Of a stretch of DNA of 64,000 nucleotides, positions 53,501 to 63,649 are shown one piece after another; position 1 is the first letter of the stretch; the number at the start of each line of letters is the position of its first letter. This stretch comes from Sternotherus odoratus. Lineage: Eukaryota > Chordata > Testudines > Kinosternidae. The notes below the pieces were generated by a model. That model ran no database searches. It was not told the origin of the DNA and saw only the letters and a program-made list of their open reading frames with translations. The DNA lies in contig JAVMKO010000035.1 in assembly GCA_032164245.1 (NCBI GenBank), positions 124,001 through 188,000 of the forward strand, in the 5' to 3' direction. The position numbers and the translations under genes are program-made.

Positions 53501-56500
53501 AACTTGGTCACCAGCTTCCCGTTGGACTGGAAGATGAAGACGCAGCAGGCCTTGTTGTCCACCACGATGAGGTGGCCGTTGCGGTCAATGGCCACACCCT
53601 TGGGGCCTGTCAGCCGCCCAGCCCCGATCTTCGTCTGCAGCGCAGGGAGCGGGACATGGATCACACGGGCTGGGGGCTGGAACCTGGGTGAGCCCTGCCC
53701 CCCTCCAACAGCCCCCAAGAACCCAGCCCTGCCCCCCCCTGTGATCAGAGCAGAGAGCCCACAGCCTGGTAATTGTTCAGCAAGAGGTGGAGGGAATCAG
53801 AGACTGGCCGGTCTCCAGGCCTCTCTCGAGATAGCGAGGTACCACCGGCGGGTTGTACCCCAGGTTAGCTACCTAGCTGCCCCAATTTCAGAGCTGGGAA
53901 GGAGAGTGACCCAGACAAGGTGGTCTGGGAACAAGGGTGACAGAGAGCTCTCTGTGCCCCGAGGGAGGCGCTAATCCAGGGCCTGGTGTGACTCCTACCA
54001 AGGAGTGGGAAAGACAATGGGGCACCCATGAACCATTGGTGAGGTCGAACTTCCCCAGGTCACTGGCTAAAGTGACCACTGCTCAGTTCGTTCTCGAAGA
54101 GGGGAGATGTGTGACGAAGTGGGAGTACTGTGTGTGTGTGCCTCAGTTTCCCCTATGCATTTCTTAAGTGTCTATGTGAAGGGATAGGGGCTAACGCTGG
54201 AAGCAAGGAGGCAACGCCCTCCCCTCTGTGCATCCCTGGAAGCTGTAACCTGACCCCAGGTGGGGGAGGGAGGTCAGCTGAACCTGTTGAAGTGAAGCCC
54301 GGGAAAGAGACAAAGGAGCAGGAAGTGGCTAGAGGGGGTTTGAGTCAGTCTGGGGCTGGGTCGAGCTGGGAAGGGAGAGAAGCCATCTCTCTCTCTGGTC
54401 CCAGGATGGATCCAGCGGAGGGCTCACGCTCACTGGCTGCATGGTCTGTGTTGGACCAGATGAAAGTCATCGAATAAACCTGGGGGAGAAGCAGGAGCCC
54501 AGAATCTGGGTCTCACCTCCTGGCACCCCAGAAAGGCCTGACTGAGGGACCCTGTTTGGACTGAGAAGCTGTGAGTTGGATGGTTCCTGACATCTCAAAT
54601 AAACCGTCTATTCTGCTGGCTGGCTGAGAGTCACGTTTGACTGTGGATTTGGGGTGCAGAACCCATGGGCTCCCCCAGGACCCCGCCCAGGCGGGCTTGT
54701 TGGGGGAAGCACACGGAGGGGCAGAAGGTGCTGAATGCTCCGAGGTCGGACCCAGGAAGGTGGAAGTGGGGACCCCTGAAGCTCCTGGCCTGGGACACAG
54801 GCTGTGTACGGAGAAGGGGCCCTTCACCCGGAGTCCGGTCTGGCTTCCTAGGGAGCGGTTCCAGTCCATCGCCCGGGCGCTCCGTGACAACTGGTGGCAC
54901 AGCGGTGGGATGTACGACGGCGCACCCCGCAGTGACTGTGGGATCGCTGGGGAGCAGGCATGTTGAAGGCCCAGAGAATGCCAGTTACAGGGGGTGGAAA
55001 AGCTGCAGCTTAACCCCTGAGAGTGTGTGACCAGAGAGAAGGACTGTTGCGGAACCAGGGTCCCCCTGAAAACTGCAAGGAGCAGTCAGGGGCGGAGAAG
55101 CATGTGACTTGGCCCTAGGAGGGAGAAGGATTTTTGCAGTATCAGGGTACCCCTGGGGTTTGCAGTGAGCGGTCCCAGGGGCGCAGGAGCAGACGCTCAA
55201 CCCTGGCAAAGAGGCGGTGACCTGGAAAGAGCTGGAACACAAGGGAGTTCCCCCTGGACACTGTGGGGCAAAGAGCACACAGGCCTGTGAGTCCAGAGCG
55301 AAGTGATGAGACTTCGTGACCCTGTGCTTTGGGAAGCGCAGGTTAATCGTGCAGCTAGGAGAAGCTGGAGGATTTGGCTGCTCGGAGACAGTTGCAAGAT
55401 TCCTGATCCAGGATGGGGTTGCAGGAGAATCTGGGAGCAACTGGAGTGGTCATGGCGCATCCCCAAGACTCCTGTCCCTGACCAGACGGGGGTCTTCACG
55501 ATTGGGTTCCCCATCCGGGGACCGGAGATGGAGGAGAGTGGAGCAGAGTCCAGGAGAGAAATTGGACTGTGAGAGGCGACAAGGGCCTGGAAGTGCTGCA
55601 GCCGGAGCAGCAGTGTGGACTGGAAATGGTGATGCCAAGGGACCCAAGGGACTTCTGAAGGGTGAGTGGGGATAGACCCCTGGATGCCAGTTCCGCAGGG
55701 CGCCTCATTACTAAATTGGGGTCCCTGGGTAAGGGATGGGGGGAAGGGAACGTCCACCTCACTGCTGGTGAGCAGGCTGGCAATTCGAACCAGGGGAACC
55801 CTGCGGACAAGCCCTGGTGTCTAGCTCCCCGCTGGGTCCCAAGGCTAAGGACGCCATTCGCCAGATGGGTGGGGTGGTGGACAGACTCCCACCCCTGTCC
55901 CCGACCTGTATGTCTGTGTGGAGTCCCCTGGGTTCAAGTCGTGTGGACACCCAGAGGGAGCAGAGAGAAGTGGTGAATGGGGAGACAGTCCTGGGGTAGC
56001 AAAGCCCTGGGACGGGGAGAAGTGTTGTTGGGCCCCGATGGTGCAGTGTCACTGGATGCTGGGGGGCGGTGTGACCTGGGTGAGGGTCACAGGGAGAAAG
56101 ATCTTCGCCCTGCCTAGAGCCCAGACCCCTGTGCAGACACAGGAGGGGTCAGGCTGGCAGGCTGCTGGGGATCTGCTGAATATTGCCTGTGAAATCCTGT
56201 TGGGGGGGCAGGATGCAAACCCTGCTCCTGTAACAGCCGAGGGTTTGAATTTGAATCCGGGGAACCAATCGGTGGAGAGGAAGATGGTCATTGAAATGCA
56301 ACTGACCTGACGGGCAGATGGGAGCAGAATTCCTGCCTGCTTGTAAACGCAGCTCAAGGGAGGAGCAGGGAGACTTAAAATACCTGCCTGCCTGTTAGCA
56401 GAGCCCTGGGGCGGGGTGGGACAGAGTGATGGTCCCCTCCCCCCTACACACCGGAAAAAAGTTTGTTTCTGTCTCTGAGGCTGTGATCAGAGCAGAGAGC

Positions 56501-59500
56501 CCACAGCTTGGTAATTGTTCAGCAAGAGGTGGAAGGAATCAGAGATTGGCCAGTCTCCAGGCCTCTCTCGAGATAGCGAGGTACCACCGGCGGGTTGTAC
56601 CCCAGGTTAGCTACCTAGCTGCCCCAATTTCAGAGCTGGGAAGGAGAGTGACCCAGACAAGGTGGTCTGGGAACAAGGGTGACAGAGGGCTCTCTGTGCC
56701 CCAAGGGAGGTGCTAATCCAGGGCCGGTTGTGACTCCTACCAAGGAGTGGGAAAGACAATGGGGCACCCATGAACCATTGGTGAGGTCGAACTTCCCCAG
56801 GTCACTGGCTAAAGTGACCACTGCTCAGTTCGTTCTCGAAGAGGGGAGATGTGTGACGAAGTGGGAGTATTGTGTGTGTGTGCCTCAGTTTCCCCTATGC
56901 ATTTCTTAAGTGTCTATGTGAAGGGATAGGGGCTGATGCTGGAAGCAAGGAGGCAACGCCCTCCCCTCTGTGCATCCCTGGAAGCTGTAACCTGACCCCA
57001 GGTGGGGGAGGGAGGTCAGCTGAACCTGTTGAAGTGAAGCCCGGGAAAGAGACAAAGGAGCAGGAAGTGGCTAGAGGGGGTTTGAGTCAGTCTGGGGCTG
57101 GGTCGAGCTGGGAAGGGAGAGAAGCCATCTCTCTCTCTGGTCCCAGGATGGATCCAGCGGAGGGCTCACGCTCACTGGCTGCATGGTCTGTGTTGGACCA
57201 GATGAAAGTCATCGAATAAACCTGGGGGAGAAGCAGGAGCCCAGAATCTGGGTCTCACCTCCTGGCACCCCAGAAAGGCCTGACGGAGGGGCCCTGTTGA
57301 GACTGAGAAGCTGTGAGTTGGATGGTTCCTGACATCTCAAATAAACCGTCTATTCTGCTGGCTGGCTGAGAGTCACGTCTGACTGTGGATTTGGGGTGCA
57401 GAACCCATGGGCTCCCCCAGGACCCCGCCCAGGCGGGCTTGCTGGGGGAAGCACACGGAGGGGCAGAAGGTGCTGAATGCTCCGAGGTCAGACCCAGGAA
57501 GGTGGAAGTGGGGACCCCTGAAGCTCCTGGCCTGGGACACAGGCTGTGTACGGAGAAGGGGCCCTTCACCCGGAGTCCGGTCTGGCTTCCTAGGGAGCGG
57601 TTCCAGACCATCGCCCGGGCGCTCCGGGACATAGCCCCCGCTGGTGTTGCTCTGCAGGCTCATTATGGGGCACAGGCACGGCCAGACTGGGTCAGGCCAA
57701 CGGTCCCTCCAGCCCAGTATCCTGTCTGCCGACAGGGGCCAGTGCCAGGTGCCCCGGAGGGAGTGAACAGACCAGGGAATCGTCAAACGGTCCATCCCGT
57801 TGCTCATTCCCAGCTTCTGGCTAATAGCCGCTGATGGACTGATCCTCCAGGGACTTATCTAGTTCTTTTTTGAACCCTGTTATAATCTCGGCCTTCACAA
57901 CATCCTCCGGCAAGGAGTTCCACAGGTTGACTGAGTGCTGTGTGAAAAAATACTTCCTTTGGTTTGTTTTAACCGGCTGTCTATTAATTTCATTGGGTGA
58001 CCCCTAGTTGTGTGTTATGAGAAGGAATAAATAAAACATCCTTACTGACATTCTTCACACCCGTCATGATTTTATAGATCCCTATCATACCCCCTCTTAA
58101 TAGCTCTTTTCCAAGCTACCCGTAATCATTTTTGTTGCCCTTTTCTGAACCTTTTCCAATTCCAATACATCTTTCTTAATATAGGACAACCACATCGGGA
58201 CACGGTATTCAGGATGTGGGTGTACCGCGGATTTATATAGAGGCGATTTGATGTTTTCTTTATCAATGATCTGGAGGATGGTGTGGGCTGCACCCTCAGC
58301 AGGTTTGCAGATGACACTAAACTGGGGGGAGTGGTAGATACACTGGAGGGTAGGGGTAGGATACAGAGGGACCTAGACAAATTAGAGGATTGGGCCAAAA
58401 GAAATCTGATGAGGTTCAACTAGGAGAAGTGCAGAGTCCTGTCCTTAGGACAGAAGAATCCCATGCACTGCTTGTCACATTACTGAAATAATTTGGGACC
58501 ATACAGATCATTGAGGTACCAAATATTATGTAAAGGGGATTAAATAAGGTTTCTGCGACCAGATTATGGTCTGCTGATTATGGTTAATCTATCGGTATGT
58601 GTGTATCTTTTTTGTAGTTAAAGTTATGGATATTGGCTCTATGGTGCCTGTATTTCAAACTGATGCTTGGCTTCTGGGTGAAATCTCAGACAAGTTGTTG
58701 TTAACTTGGCTGGCCTGGCTGATGGGCCGTTAAGGACCATCAGCTACACAATGAACTTTGTAGATGCCTGTCCACATCCGAGCTACTCCAGGAATGTGGC
58801 CTGGCTGGTCAGGAACTGAATCTTGAACTATGAACCTTCATTTTGCAATTGGACTCTGCATGGGGGGAGGGAGGGTCTTCGACCAGAAGAGAAAGTCTAT
58901 AAAACCTGGGAGAAACTCCCTCCATTTATGTCTTCTACCTCCAGTCTTCAGCCTGCCTTGTTTCCAGCTCTGGATGGAACTTTGCTACACAGGGGAACTC
59001 TGGCCAAAGGTGCTGATCCATCCCTGCAGGGGATGCTTTCCAGAGACTGTGATTTGAACCTGCGGTTTTTCTACCTTTGCTGCAAGCCTGAACCAAGAGA
59101 TTTCCCATTACTGCATGTAATTGATTTCTTTTAACCATTCCTAACCCTCACCTAGACCTTTTCCCTTGTATAATAAACCTTTAGATTTTAGATTCTAAAG
59201 GATTGGCAACAGCGTGATTTGTGGGACGATCTGATTTGTATATTGACCTGGGTCTGGGGCCTGATTCTTTGGAATTGGGGAGAACCGTTTTCTTTATTTG
59301 GGGGATTGGTTTTCATAACCATTGATCCCCAGGACAGCTGGCTGCTGGTGGTGATACTGGGAACCTGGAGGTAACAAAGAGTCCTGTGGCACCTTAAAGA
59401 CTAACTATAAAGTTTTGAAGCATAAGCTTTCGTGGGCTAATAGCCCACGAAAGCTTATGCTTCAAAACTTTATAGTTAGTCTTTAAGGTGCCACAGGACT

Positions 59501-62500
59501 CTTTGTTACCTCTGCTATTCCAGACTAACACGGCTACCTCTCTGATTCTTGGGAACCTGGAGTGTCTAAGGGAATTGCTTGTATGACTTGTGGTTAGCCA
59601 GTGGGGCAAAACCAAAGTCTTTTCTGTTTGGCTGGTTTGGTTTACCTTAGTGTGAAGAAACCCCAGCTTTGGGCTGTAGTTCCCCCTTTGGAAGCAATCT
59701 GTCCTGATCTGACACTCTCAGTTGGATCCCACCAGGAAAAGCTCCGTCACACTGCTACAGACTAGGGACTGAGTGGCTAGGCAGCAGTTCTGCAGAAAAG
59801 GACCTAAGGATTACAGTGGACGAGAAGCTGGCTATGAGTCAACAGTGTGCGCTTGTTGCCAAGAAGGCTAATGGCATTTTGGGCTGTATAAGTAGGGGCA
59901 TTACCAGCAGATCGAGGGATGTGATTGTTCCCTCTATTCGACATTGGTGAGGCCTCATCTGGAGTACTGTGTCCAGTTCTGGGGCCCTCACTACAAGAAG
60001 GATGTGGAAAAATTGGAGAGTCCAGCGGACGACAACAAAAATGATTAGGGGCCTGGAGTGCATGACTTATGAGGAGAGGCTGAGGGAACTGGGATTGTTT
60101 ATTCTACAGAAGAGAAGACTGAGGGGGATTTGATAGCTGCTTTCAACTACCTGAAAGGGGGTTCCAAAGAGGATGGATCTAGACTGTTCTCAGTGGTACC
60201 AGATGACAGAACAAGGAGTAATGGTCTCAAGTTGCAGTTGGGAAGGTCTAGGTTGGATATTAGGAAAAACTTTTTCACTCTGAGGGTGGTGAAGCACTGG
60301 AATGGGTTCCCTAGGGAGGTGGTGGAATCTCCTTCCTTACAAGTTTTTAAGGTCAGGCTTGACAAAGCCCTGGCTGGGATGATTTAGTTGGGTTGGTTCT
60401 GCTTTGAACAGGGGGTTGGACTAGAACCTCCAGAGCTCCCTTCCCACCCTGACAGTCTCTGAATCTCTGATTTCTTTGTAGTCCTTCGCAGTCTACCTGG
60501 GGCGGAACTATCCGGAGTAGTTCTGTATCATCTGCAATTTTTCCACCTCACCGTTTGCCCCTTTTCCCAGATCATTGATGAACATGTTGAATAGGACTGG
60601 GCTCAGTACAGACCCCTGGGGGACAGTACGATTTACCTCTCTCCAGTCTGAAAACTGACCTTTTATTCCTACCCTTTGTTTCCTACCATTTAACCAGTTA
60701 CCAGTCCATGAGACCTTCCCTCTTATCCCCTGGCAGCTTTGCTTAAGAGCCTTTGGTGAGGGGCCTTGTCAGCGGCTTTCTGGAAATCTAAATACACGAT
60801 ATCCACTGGATCGTCTTTGTCCGCATGCTTGTTAAACCCCCCCCCCCCCCCCAGACAATTCTAGTAGACTGGGGAGGCAGGATTCCCCGTTACAAAAACC
60901 AGGTTGACTCTTCCCCAACAAATGATGTTCATCGATGTGTCTGATAATTTTATTCTTTACATTAGTTTCGACCACTTTGCCTGGCACTGAAGTCAGGTTT
61001 ACTGGCCTGTAATCGCCGGGATCACTTCTGGAGCCCTTTTTAAAAATTGGTATCACATTAGCTCTCCTCCAGTCGTCTGGCACAGAAGCTGATTTAAGTG
61101 ATAGGTTACGGACTACCGTGACTAGACCTGCACTTTCCCATCTGAGTTCCTTCCAAACTCCTGGGTGAACATCTAGTCCTGGTGACTTATTACTGTTTAG
61201 TTTATCGATTTGTTCCAAACCTCCTCTACTGACCCCTCAGTCTGGGACAGGTCCTCGGATTTATCATCCCGCCCAGCTCCTGGCTCAGGGGATCTAGTGG
61301 CCGAGAGTTCCACAGGCCAGGTGGAAAGTGGGTTTGGGAGCGTTTCATATGCCCAATAGACATACGCTCCCTGTCAGGCTCTCCCCTTCGCTCCAGGGGG
61401 AGGGAGACACCAAGCTCCCCGTGTCCGCCCCAGGCGGGTCTCTCCCCCTGGGCACTCACCTTGAACTTGCCCTCGGGGGAGAAGATGCTGACCCAGCGGT
61501 TGTCGTAGTCGGCGATGACGATGTCCCCGTTCATGTCGACTGTGACGCCGGTGGGGCGCTGCAGCTGCCCAGGGGAGCGGCCCCGCACGCCGAAACGCAG
61601 CCGGAACTGGCCCTCGTTGGAGAAGACCTGGCGGGAGCAGAGCAGGGCGGTGGGTGGGGGAAGCTGTGGGGAGGGGCCGGGGGGGGCTGGAGCCGCTGAG
61701 TCCCTACCTGCACACACTGGTTATTGCTGTCGGCCACCACGATGCGACCGGAGCTGGAGGTGGAGATGCCCTGCAGGTTAGTGAATTCCCCCTTCTCCCG
61801 GCCTCGGCTCCCTACGGGCAGAGCACAGGGAATGGGCATCAGGCGGGGGGGGGGAGCGGGCACAGAACGGCAGCCGGGGAGCACGGGAGGCGCTGGCGAG
61901 GTCAGGGAGTCCCGTCCCCTGCACTCGGGGCAGGACTGAGGATGATCTAGAGCAGCCCTGACAGGGGTTTGTCCAGCCCGCTCTTAAACCCCCCGTGACG
62001 GAGACTCCACCCCCGCTCCTGGGCAATTCATTCCCGGACAGGACGTTCTTCCTAATGTCCGACCTAAACCTCCCTTGCTGCAATTTCCCCTGCTGGCCGG
62101 GCCCCCTCTCCAAGGAGGGGCCGGGGGGGTTGGTGCAGCCGGGGTGACCTGCTGGCCGGGGAAGGGGATGAAGGAGGGAGGAGGCCAACGGGGGGCTGGC
62201 GGCCGGGCGGCTGGAGGCGAGTCAGTCTCCTGGTTGGGGACCCAGGGCCGGGGGCCCAGGGCTCTGCCCCCCCATGGTCTTTGCGGGGGGTCCCTGATCT
62301 CGGTGCCCCCAAGCTCTGTTCCCGTCTGGGTCCCACGCGGGCTGGGAGTCTCGTCTGGCTGCGCTGTGGGGGGCAGGGCCCTTTGGGGGGAGGCTCCCCC
62401 AGGGGTCCCGCCAGGGGGACTCGCTGCGGGGAGCTCACGGGGTGAGCGGGGGCCAGCGTTCCGAGGTGAGACTGGGAGGGGCCCTGGGGGGAGACGCTGC

Positions 62501-63390
62501 CCCCGAGTCCTGCCTGGCCTCACTCGAGCGGTGCCAGCGCCCCAGCCCGGGACCCGGGACGGCCTGGCCCGTCTCACTCTGCCCCCCGGCTCGGGTTGGG
62601 TTTTGAGATTCCTCCTCCGGCTGAGGAGGTCAGCGGGGTCTGCGGCCCCTGCCGGTCCCGGCTCACCCACGCGGAAGATGAGCTCGTCCTCGATGGGGTT
62701 CTCCTTCTTCTTGCCGGTGCCGTACATGCTGGAGGGGCGGCGCACGGCCTTCTGCCGGATGTGCCCGCTGCTGGGGGACTTGACGCGGCGCTTGACGTCG
62801 TCGGGCGAGGGCGGCACGTCGCAGGCCCGCAGGGCCCTGGCGCGGAAGGGGCTGCCCCGGATGGGCTGCCCGTAGAGCAGGATGGAGAGCAGGAAGTCGC
62901 CCTCCTGCCGCGGGGTGTACACCAGCTCGTAGGTGCCGTTCTTGTTGTCCAGCACCTCGGCCTCGGCCCGGGCGCCGTCGGGCGCCGTCACCTGGGCCTG
63001 CAGGCTGGCGCCGCCGCTGCGCACCAGCTCGCCGTCCTTGTCCTTGGTGGTGATGGTGAGGGAGGCGGCCTGGCCCACCACCGCCTGCCGCAGCCCCTCG
63101 CCCGTGGCCACCGTCTTGTGGGCCACAGCGCTGGTGGTGAGCAGCGCGCCCAGGTTGAGGATGGACTTGCGGACGCCGTCCGTCTCCACGGCGTAGTCCA
63201 GCTGCGCGTTCTCCTGCGGCTGCTCGGGGAAGTCCTGCCCGGCCAGCGCGCTCAGCCGCTCCCACATCTGCTTCTTCACCAGCAGCACCTCGGGGGCCGT
63301 GCCGTGGTGCAGGGCCTGCTCCGCGAAGGCGCAGCTGCTCAGGACGTTCTCCTGGCCCTGCCGCAGGGCCTCCAGCTGGGCCTGCAGCAC
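44368..63390 (-). CDS. TRIM3: TRIM3, last seven coding exons (N-terminus missing)
   Basis: TRIM3 is a cytoplasmic RING-type E3 ubiquitin ligase with RING, B-box, coiled coil, filamin repeat and a six-bladed NHL propeller, acting in vesicle traffic and neuronal regulation. Visible coding exons on the minus strand are 63390-62667, 61811-61708, 61627-61460, 53634-53466, 52633-52563, 52101-51961 and 44520-44368, all GT-AG and phase-consistent. They give 509 residues, matching the C-terminal two-thirds of the 744-residue human protein. Residues 1-75 end the coiled coil, about 97-188 are the filamin domain, and the NHL repeats begin at [15 protein letters not shown] and end at [14 protein letters not shown]2 is the closest alternative, but the synteny with HPX and the ending favour TRIM3. 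RING and B-box exons lie beyond the N run. Confidence 0.96.
44600..45140 (+). mobile_element. CR1 LINE RT fragment
   Basis: Broken frames contain [20 protein letters not shown], then [16 protein letters not shown], a degenerate RT core. It lies in the last TRIM3 intron. Confidence 0.85.
45141..45880 (+). mobile_element. Unclassified interspersed repeat with nested CR1 tail
   Basis: Non-coding repeat (tcaatcacagctaactcgtg ... tttgttacaaatctctgcac ... aaatgtagatttttttaatt) that recurs inverted at 47095-47510. A CR1 3' piece (about 45425-45625, with gggaatgggcgacaggcagg) is inserted into it. Confidence 0.6.
45925..46185 (+). mobile_element. Family A LTR fragment
   Basis: Matches 6280-6480 (aaagtgatgaatattggctc, then cagctacacaatgacccatt). 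Truncated at both ends. Confidence 0.7.
46186..46575 (+). mobile_element. CR1 LINE 3' fragment
   Basis: Reads [20 protein letters not shown] and [20 protein letters not shown], the CR1 ORF2 C-terminus. It is very similar to 60020-60385. Confidence 0.9.
46580..47095 (-). mobile_element. LTR family B copy, inverted
   Basis: Read on the minus strand it starts ttgtgacaaagtgggactct, includes gggtgcctcagtttcccctg, taataaaccttctgtttccc and ends in the ccccgcccgggtggactcgc block. Confidence 0.75.
47096..47515 (-). mobile_element. Unclassified interspersed repeat, inverted
   Basis: Inverted relative of 45141-45880 (caaatatttgtcattaaaag, cagttacttttgtacagaat). It abuts a plus-strand CR1. Confidence 0.55.
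47520..50720 (+). mobile_element. CR1 LINE with internal 37-bp minisatellite
   Basis: The left arm reads [20 protein letters not shown] and then a broken [12 protein letters not shown]. The right arm reads [20 protein letters not shown] and [14 protein letters not shown]. These are adjacent CR1 ORF2 blocks; the array at 47690-50335 sits exactly between them. The right arm is followed by decayed CR1 3' sequence. Confidence 0.9.
47690..50335. repeat. Minisatellite, 37-bp unit, derived from CR1 ORF2
   Basis: About 71 copies of cacatacacaacgatgggtc + tcgcgtcatccgcgccg. The variable positions are mostly at the end (gccg, gcca, acga, gcga). No stop occurs in any plus frame, so frames of up to 887 codons cross it. 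Its [11 protein letters not shown] reading resembles the YTYKMMGSKLA segment expected at this place in CR1 ORF2; the comparison is from memory. Confidence 0.97.
50725..51625. mobile_element. Two CR1 3' pieces head to head
   Basis: 50725-51290 is CR1 3' sequence in minus orientation (actgggtcagaccaacggtc ... ctcctcatatggaacccatt). 51290-51625 is the same region in plus orientation (gaagtattttctcatacaac ... tctgacccagtctggctgtt). The arrangement suggests a 5'-inverted insertion. Confidence 0.8.
51961..52101 (-). CDS. TRIM3: TRIM3 exon (NHL blade)
   Basis: 141 bp, phase 0 at both ends: [41 protein letters not shown]. Acceptor cccccag, donor gtaggg. Confidence 0.97.
52102..52562. other. TRIM3 intron, no feature recognised
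   Basis: A GC-rich intron of 461 bp. No repeat or conserved element is recognised. Confidence 0.5.
52563..52633 (-). CDS. TRIM3: TRIM3 exon (NHL)
   Basis: 71 bp: two bases of a Gly codon, [23 protein letters not shown], donor gtgagg. Confidence 0.97.
52975..53335. repeat. Imperfect ~50-bp tandem repeat split by a SINE
   Basis: Three to four copies of gagaacccaggaatcctggc plus a tcccctcccagacaggag block. The SINE at 53040-53210 sits between copies. Confidence 0.75.
53040..53210 (+). mobile_element. tRNA-derived SINE with CR1-like 3' tail
   Basis: Pol III A box tagctcagtgg (53047-53057) and B box agttcaatcc (53091-53100) are 34 bp apart as in a tRNA. The 3' end (gggggttggaccagatgatc ... gattctata) resembles the CR1 3' end at about 60405-60470, so mobilisation by CR1 is likely. 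It looks like the common turtle tRNA SINE. It is not a functional tRNA gene, since no complete cloverleaf is supported. Confidence 0.85.
53466..53634 (-). CDS. TRIM3: TRIM3 exon (NHL)
   Basis: 169 bp, phase 0 start: [39 protein letters not shown] and GTAERQFA with one base left. Acceptor gctgcag, donor gtaccc. Confidence 0.97.
53740..54889 (+). mobile_element. 5' LTR of a non-autonomous LTR element (family B)
   Basis: Runs from TGTGATCAGAG to CTCCGTGACA, 1,150 bp, and is about 98% identical by eye to 56482-57631. It contains the aagtgggagtactgtgtgtg and gtgcctcagtttcccctatg blocks shared by other LTR copies, and AATAAA near 54472 and 54598. Confidence 0.9.
54892..54911 (+). other. tRNA-Leu-like primer binding site with 2-nt insertion
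   Basis: Two bases after the LTR, tggtggcacagcggtgggat matches the complement of a tRNA-Leu 3' end, with an extra CA in the middle. The assignment is from memory of the tRNA-Leu 3' end. Confidence 0.55.
54912..56481 (+). mobile_element. Internal region of the non-autonomous LTR element
   Basis: About 1.57 kb without gag, pro or pol similarity. The longest frames are short and have no recognisable product. Movement would need enzymes from another element. Confidence 0.7.
56482..57631 (+). mobile_element. 3' LTR of the non-autonomous LTR element
   Basis: 1,150 bp, the same length as the 5' LTR, with roughly 20 substitutions by eye. Ends CTCCGGGACA. I see no target-site duplication (ccccc before, tagcc after). 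Confidence 0.9.
57655..58472. mobile_element. CR1 pieces, head to head, left of the solo LTR
   Basis: 57655-58250 is minus-orientation CR1 3' sequence (gactgggtcaggccaacggt ...). 58250-58472 is plus-orientation ORF2 ([19 protein letters not shown], then [17 protein letters not shown]). The plus copy is cut by the LTR at 58473 and continues at 59752. Confidence 0.88.
58473..59751 (+). mobile_element. Solo LTR, family A, inserted in CR1
   Basis: TGTCAC to CCGTCACA with perfect 5-bp duplication ctgct (58468-58472 and 59752-59756). The empty site is visible in the intact CR1 at about 38850 (minus strand ccatgcactgctacagac). It carries a nested palindromic repeat at 59371-59549. A TATA box (tctataaaacctggg, near 58897) and AATAAA near 59170 are present. 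Confidence 0.92.
59371..59549. mobile_element. Perfect 69-bp palindrome repeat with 13-bp target duplication
   Basis: 59371-59439 and 59441-59509 are exact reverse complements around one A, followed by a 40-bp tail (ccagactaacacggctacct). The insert is bounded by tgggaacctggag at 59358-59370 and 59550-59562. Other family A LTRs here read through this point without it. The arm contains cccacgaaagcttatgc, the same sequence as the remnant at 22455-22600. Confidence 0.92.
59752..60475 (+). mobile_element. CR1 LINE 3' part, right of the solo LTR
   Basis: Continues the interrupted copy (cagactagggactgagtggc), then the ORF2 C-terminus with [20 protein letters not shown], and ends in gggggttggactagaacctc, the CR1 3' end. 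Confidence 0.92.
60476..61240 (-). mobile_element. CR1 LINE RT fragment, inverted
   Basis: Minus strand contains [40 protein letters not shown] and [21 protein letters not shown]-run at 60838-60852 and stops show decay. It lies in the large TRIM3 intron next to exon 61460-61627. Confidence 0.92.
61460..61627 (-). CDS. TRIM3: TRIM3 exon (NHL)
   Basis: 168 bp, phase 0 at both ends: [56 protein letters not shown]. Acceptor gccag, donor gtgagt. Confidence 0.98.
61708..61811 (-). CDS. TRIM3: TRIM3 exon (start of NHL)
   Basis: 104 bp: two bases of a Gly codon, [34 protein letters not shown]. Acceptor cgtag, donor gtaggg. Confidence 0.98.
61930..62095 (-). mobile_element. CR1 LINE 3' fragment
   Basis: Minus strand ggaggtttaggtcggacatt aggaagaacgtcctgtcc, the same text as plus 33040-33080. 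It lies in a TRIM3 intron. Confidence 0.8.
62096..62580 (+). mobile_element. LTR-type repeat, near-copy of HPX intron 3 segment
   Basis: Matches about 26976-27435 through blocks such as gtcagtctcctggttgggga, cggtgcccccaagctctgtt and cactcgagcggtgccagcgc. It is non-coding. Confidence 0.7.
62667..63390 (-). CDS. TRIM3: TRIM3 exon (coiled-coil end and filamin domain)
   Basis: 724 bp, phase 0 start at [20 protein letters not shown]. The end of the coiled coil is followed by VEVDG-like [20 protein letters not shown], the filamin domain (about residues 97-188, including [19 protein letters not shown] and [17 protein letters not shown]), and a basic linker ([33 protein letters not shown]) to [11 protein letters not shown] plus one base. 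Acceptor gccag, donor gtgagc. Confidence 0.98.
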
Positions 63391-63649
63391 CTGGCGAGGG
63401 GGACGTCAGCCAGCGGGGCAAGGGGGGGGCAGGACCAGGGCCCAGAGAGGGGAGCCAGGGGGAGGGGAGGGGAGCCAGGGGGGAGGGGAGGGGAGCCAGG
63501 GGCAGGAGAGGGAGAGCTGGGAGTTGGAACAGGGCCCTGGGAGGGGGTGAGGGGAGCCGGGGGCAAGGGGAGAGGTGAGCTGGGGGTGGCGCCAAGCCAG
63601 GGGAGCGGGGAGCCAAGGGGCGGTGGAGGGGGAACCCGGGGGGGAGCCA
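63391..63649. other. TRIM3 intron with short G-rich repeats
   Basis: Imperfect ggggagccagggggagggga repeats at 63450-63500. No other feature. Confidence 0.6.

Noticed and set aside
58823..59134. Plus-strand frame of 103 codons
   Set aside because: It lies wholly in a family A solo LTR, and similar text in other copies is broken.
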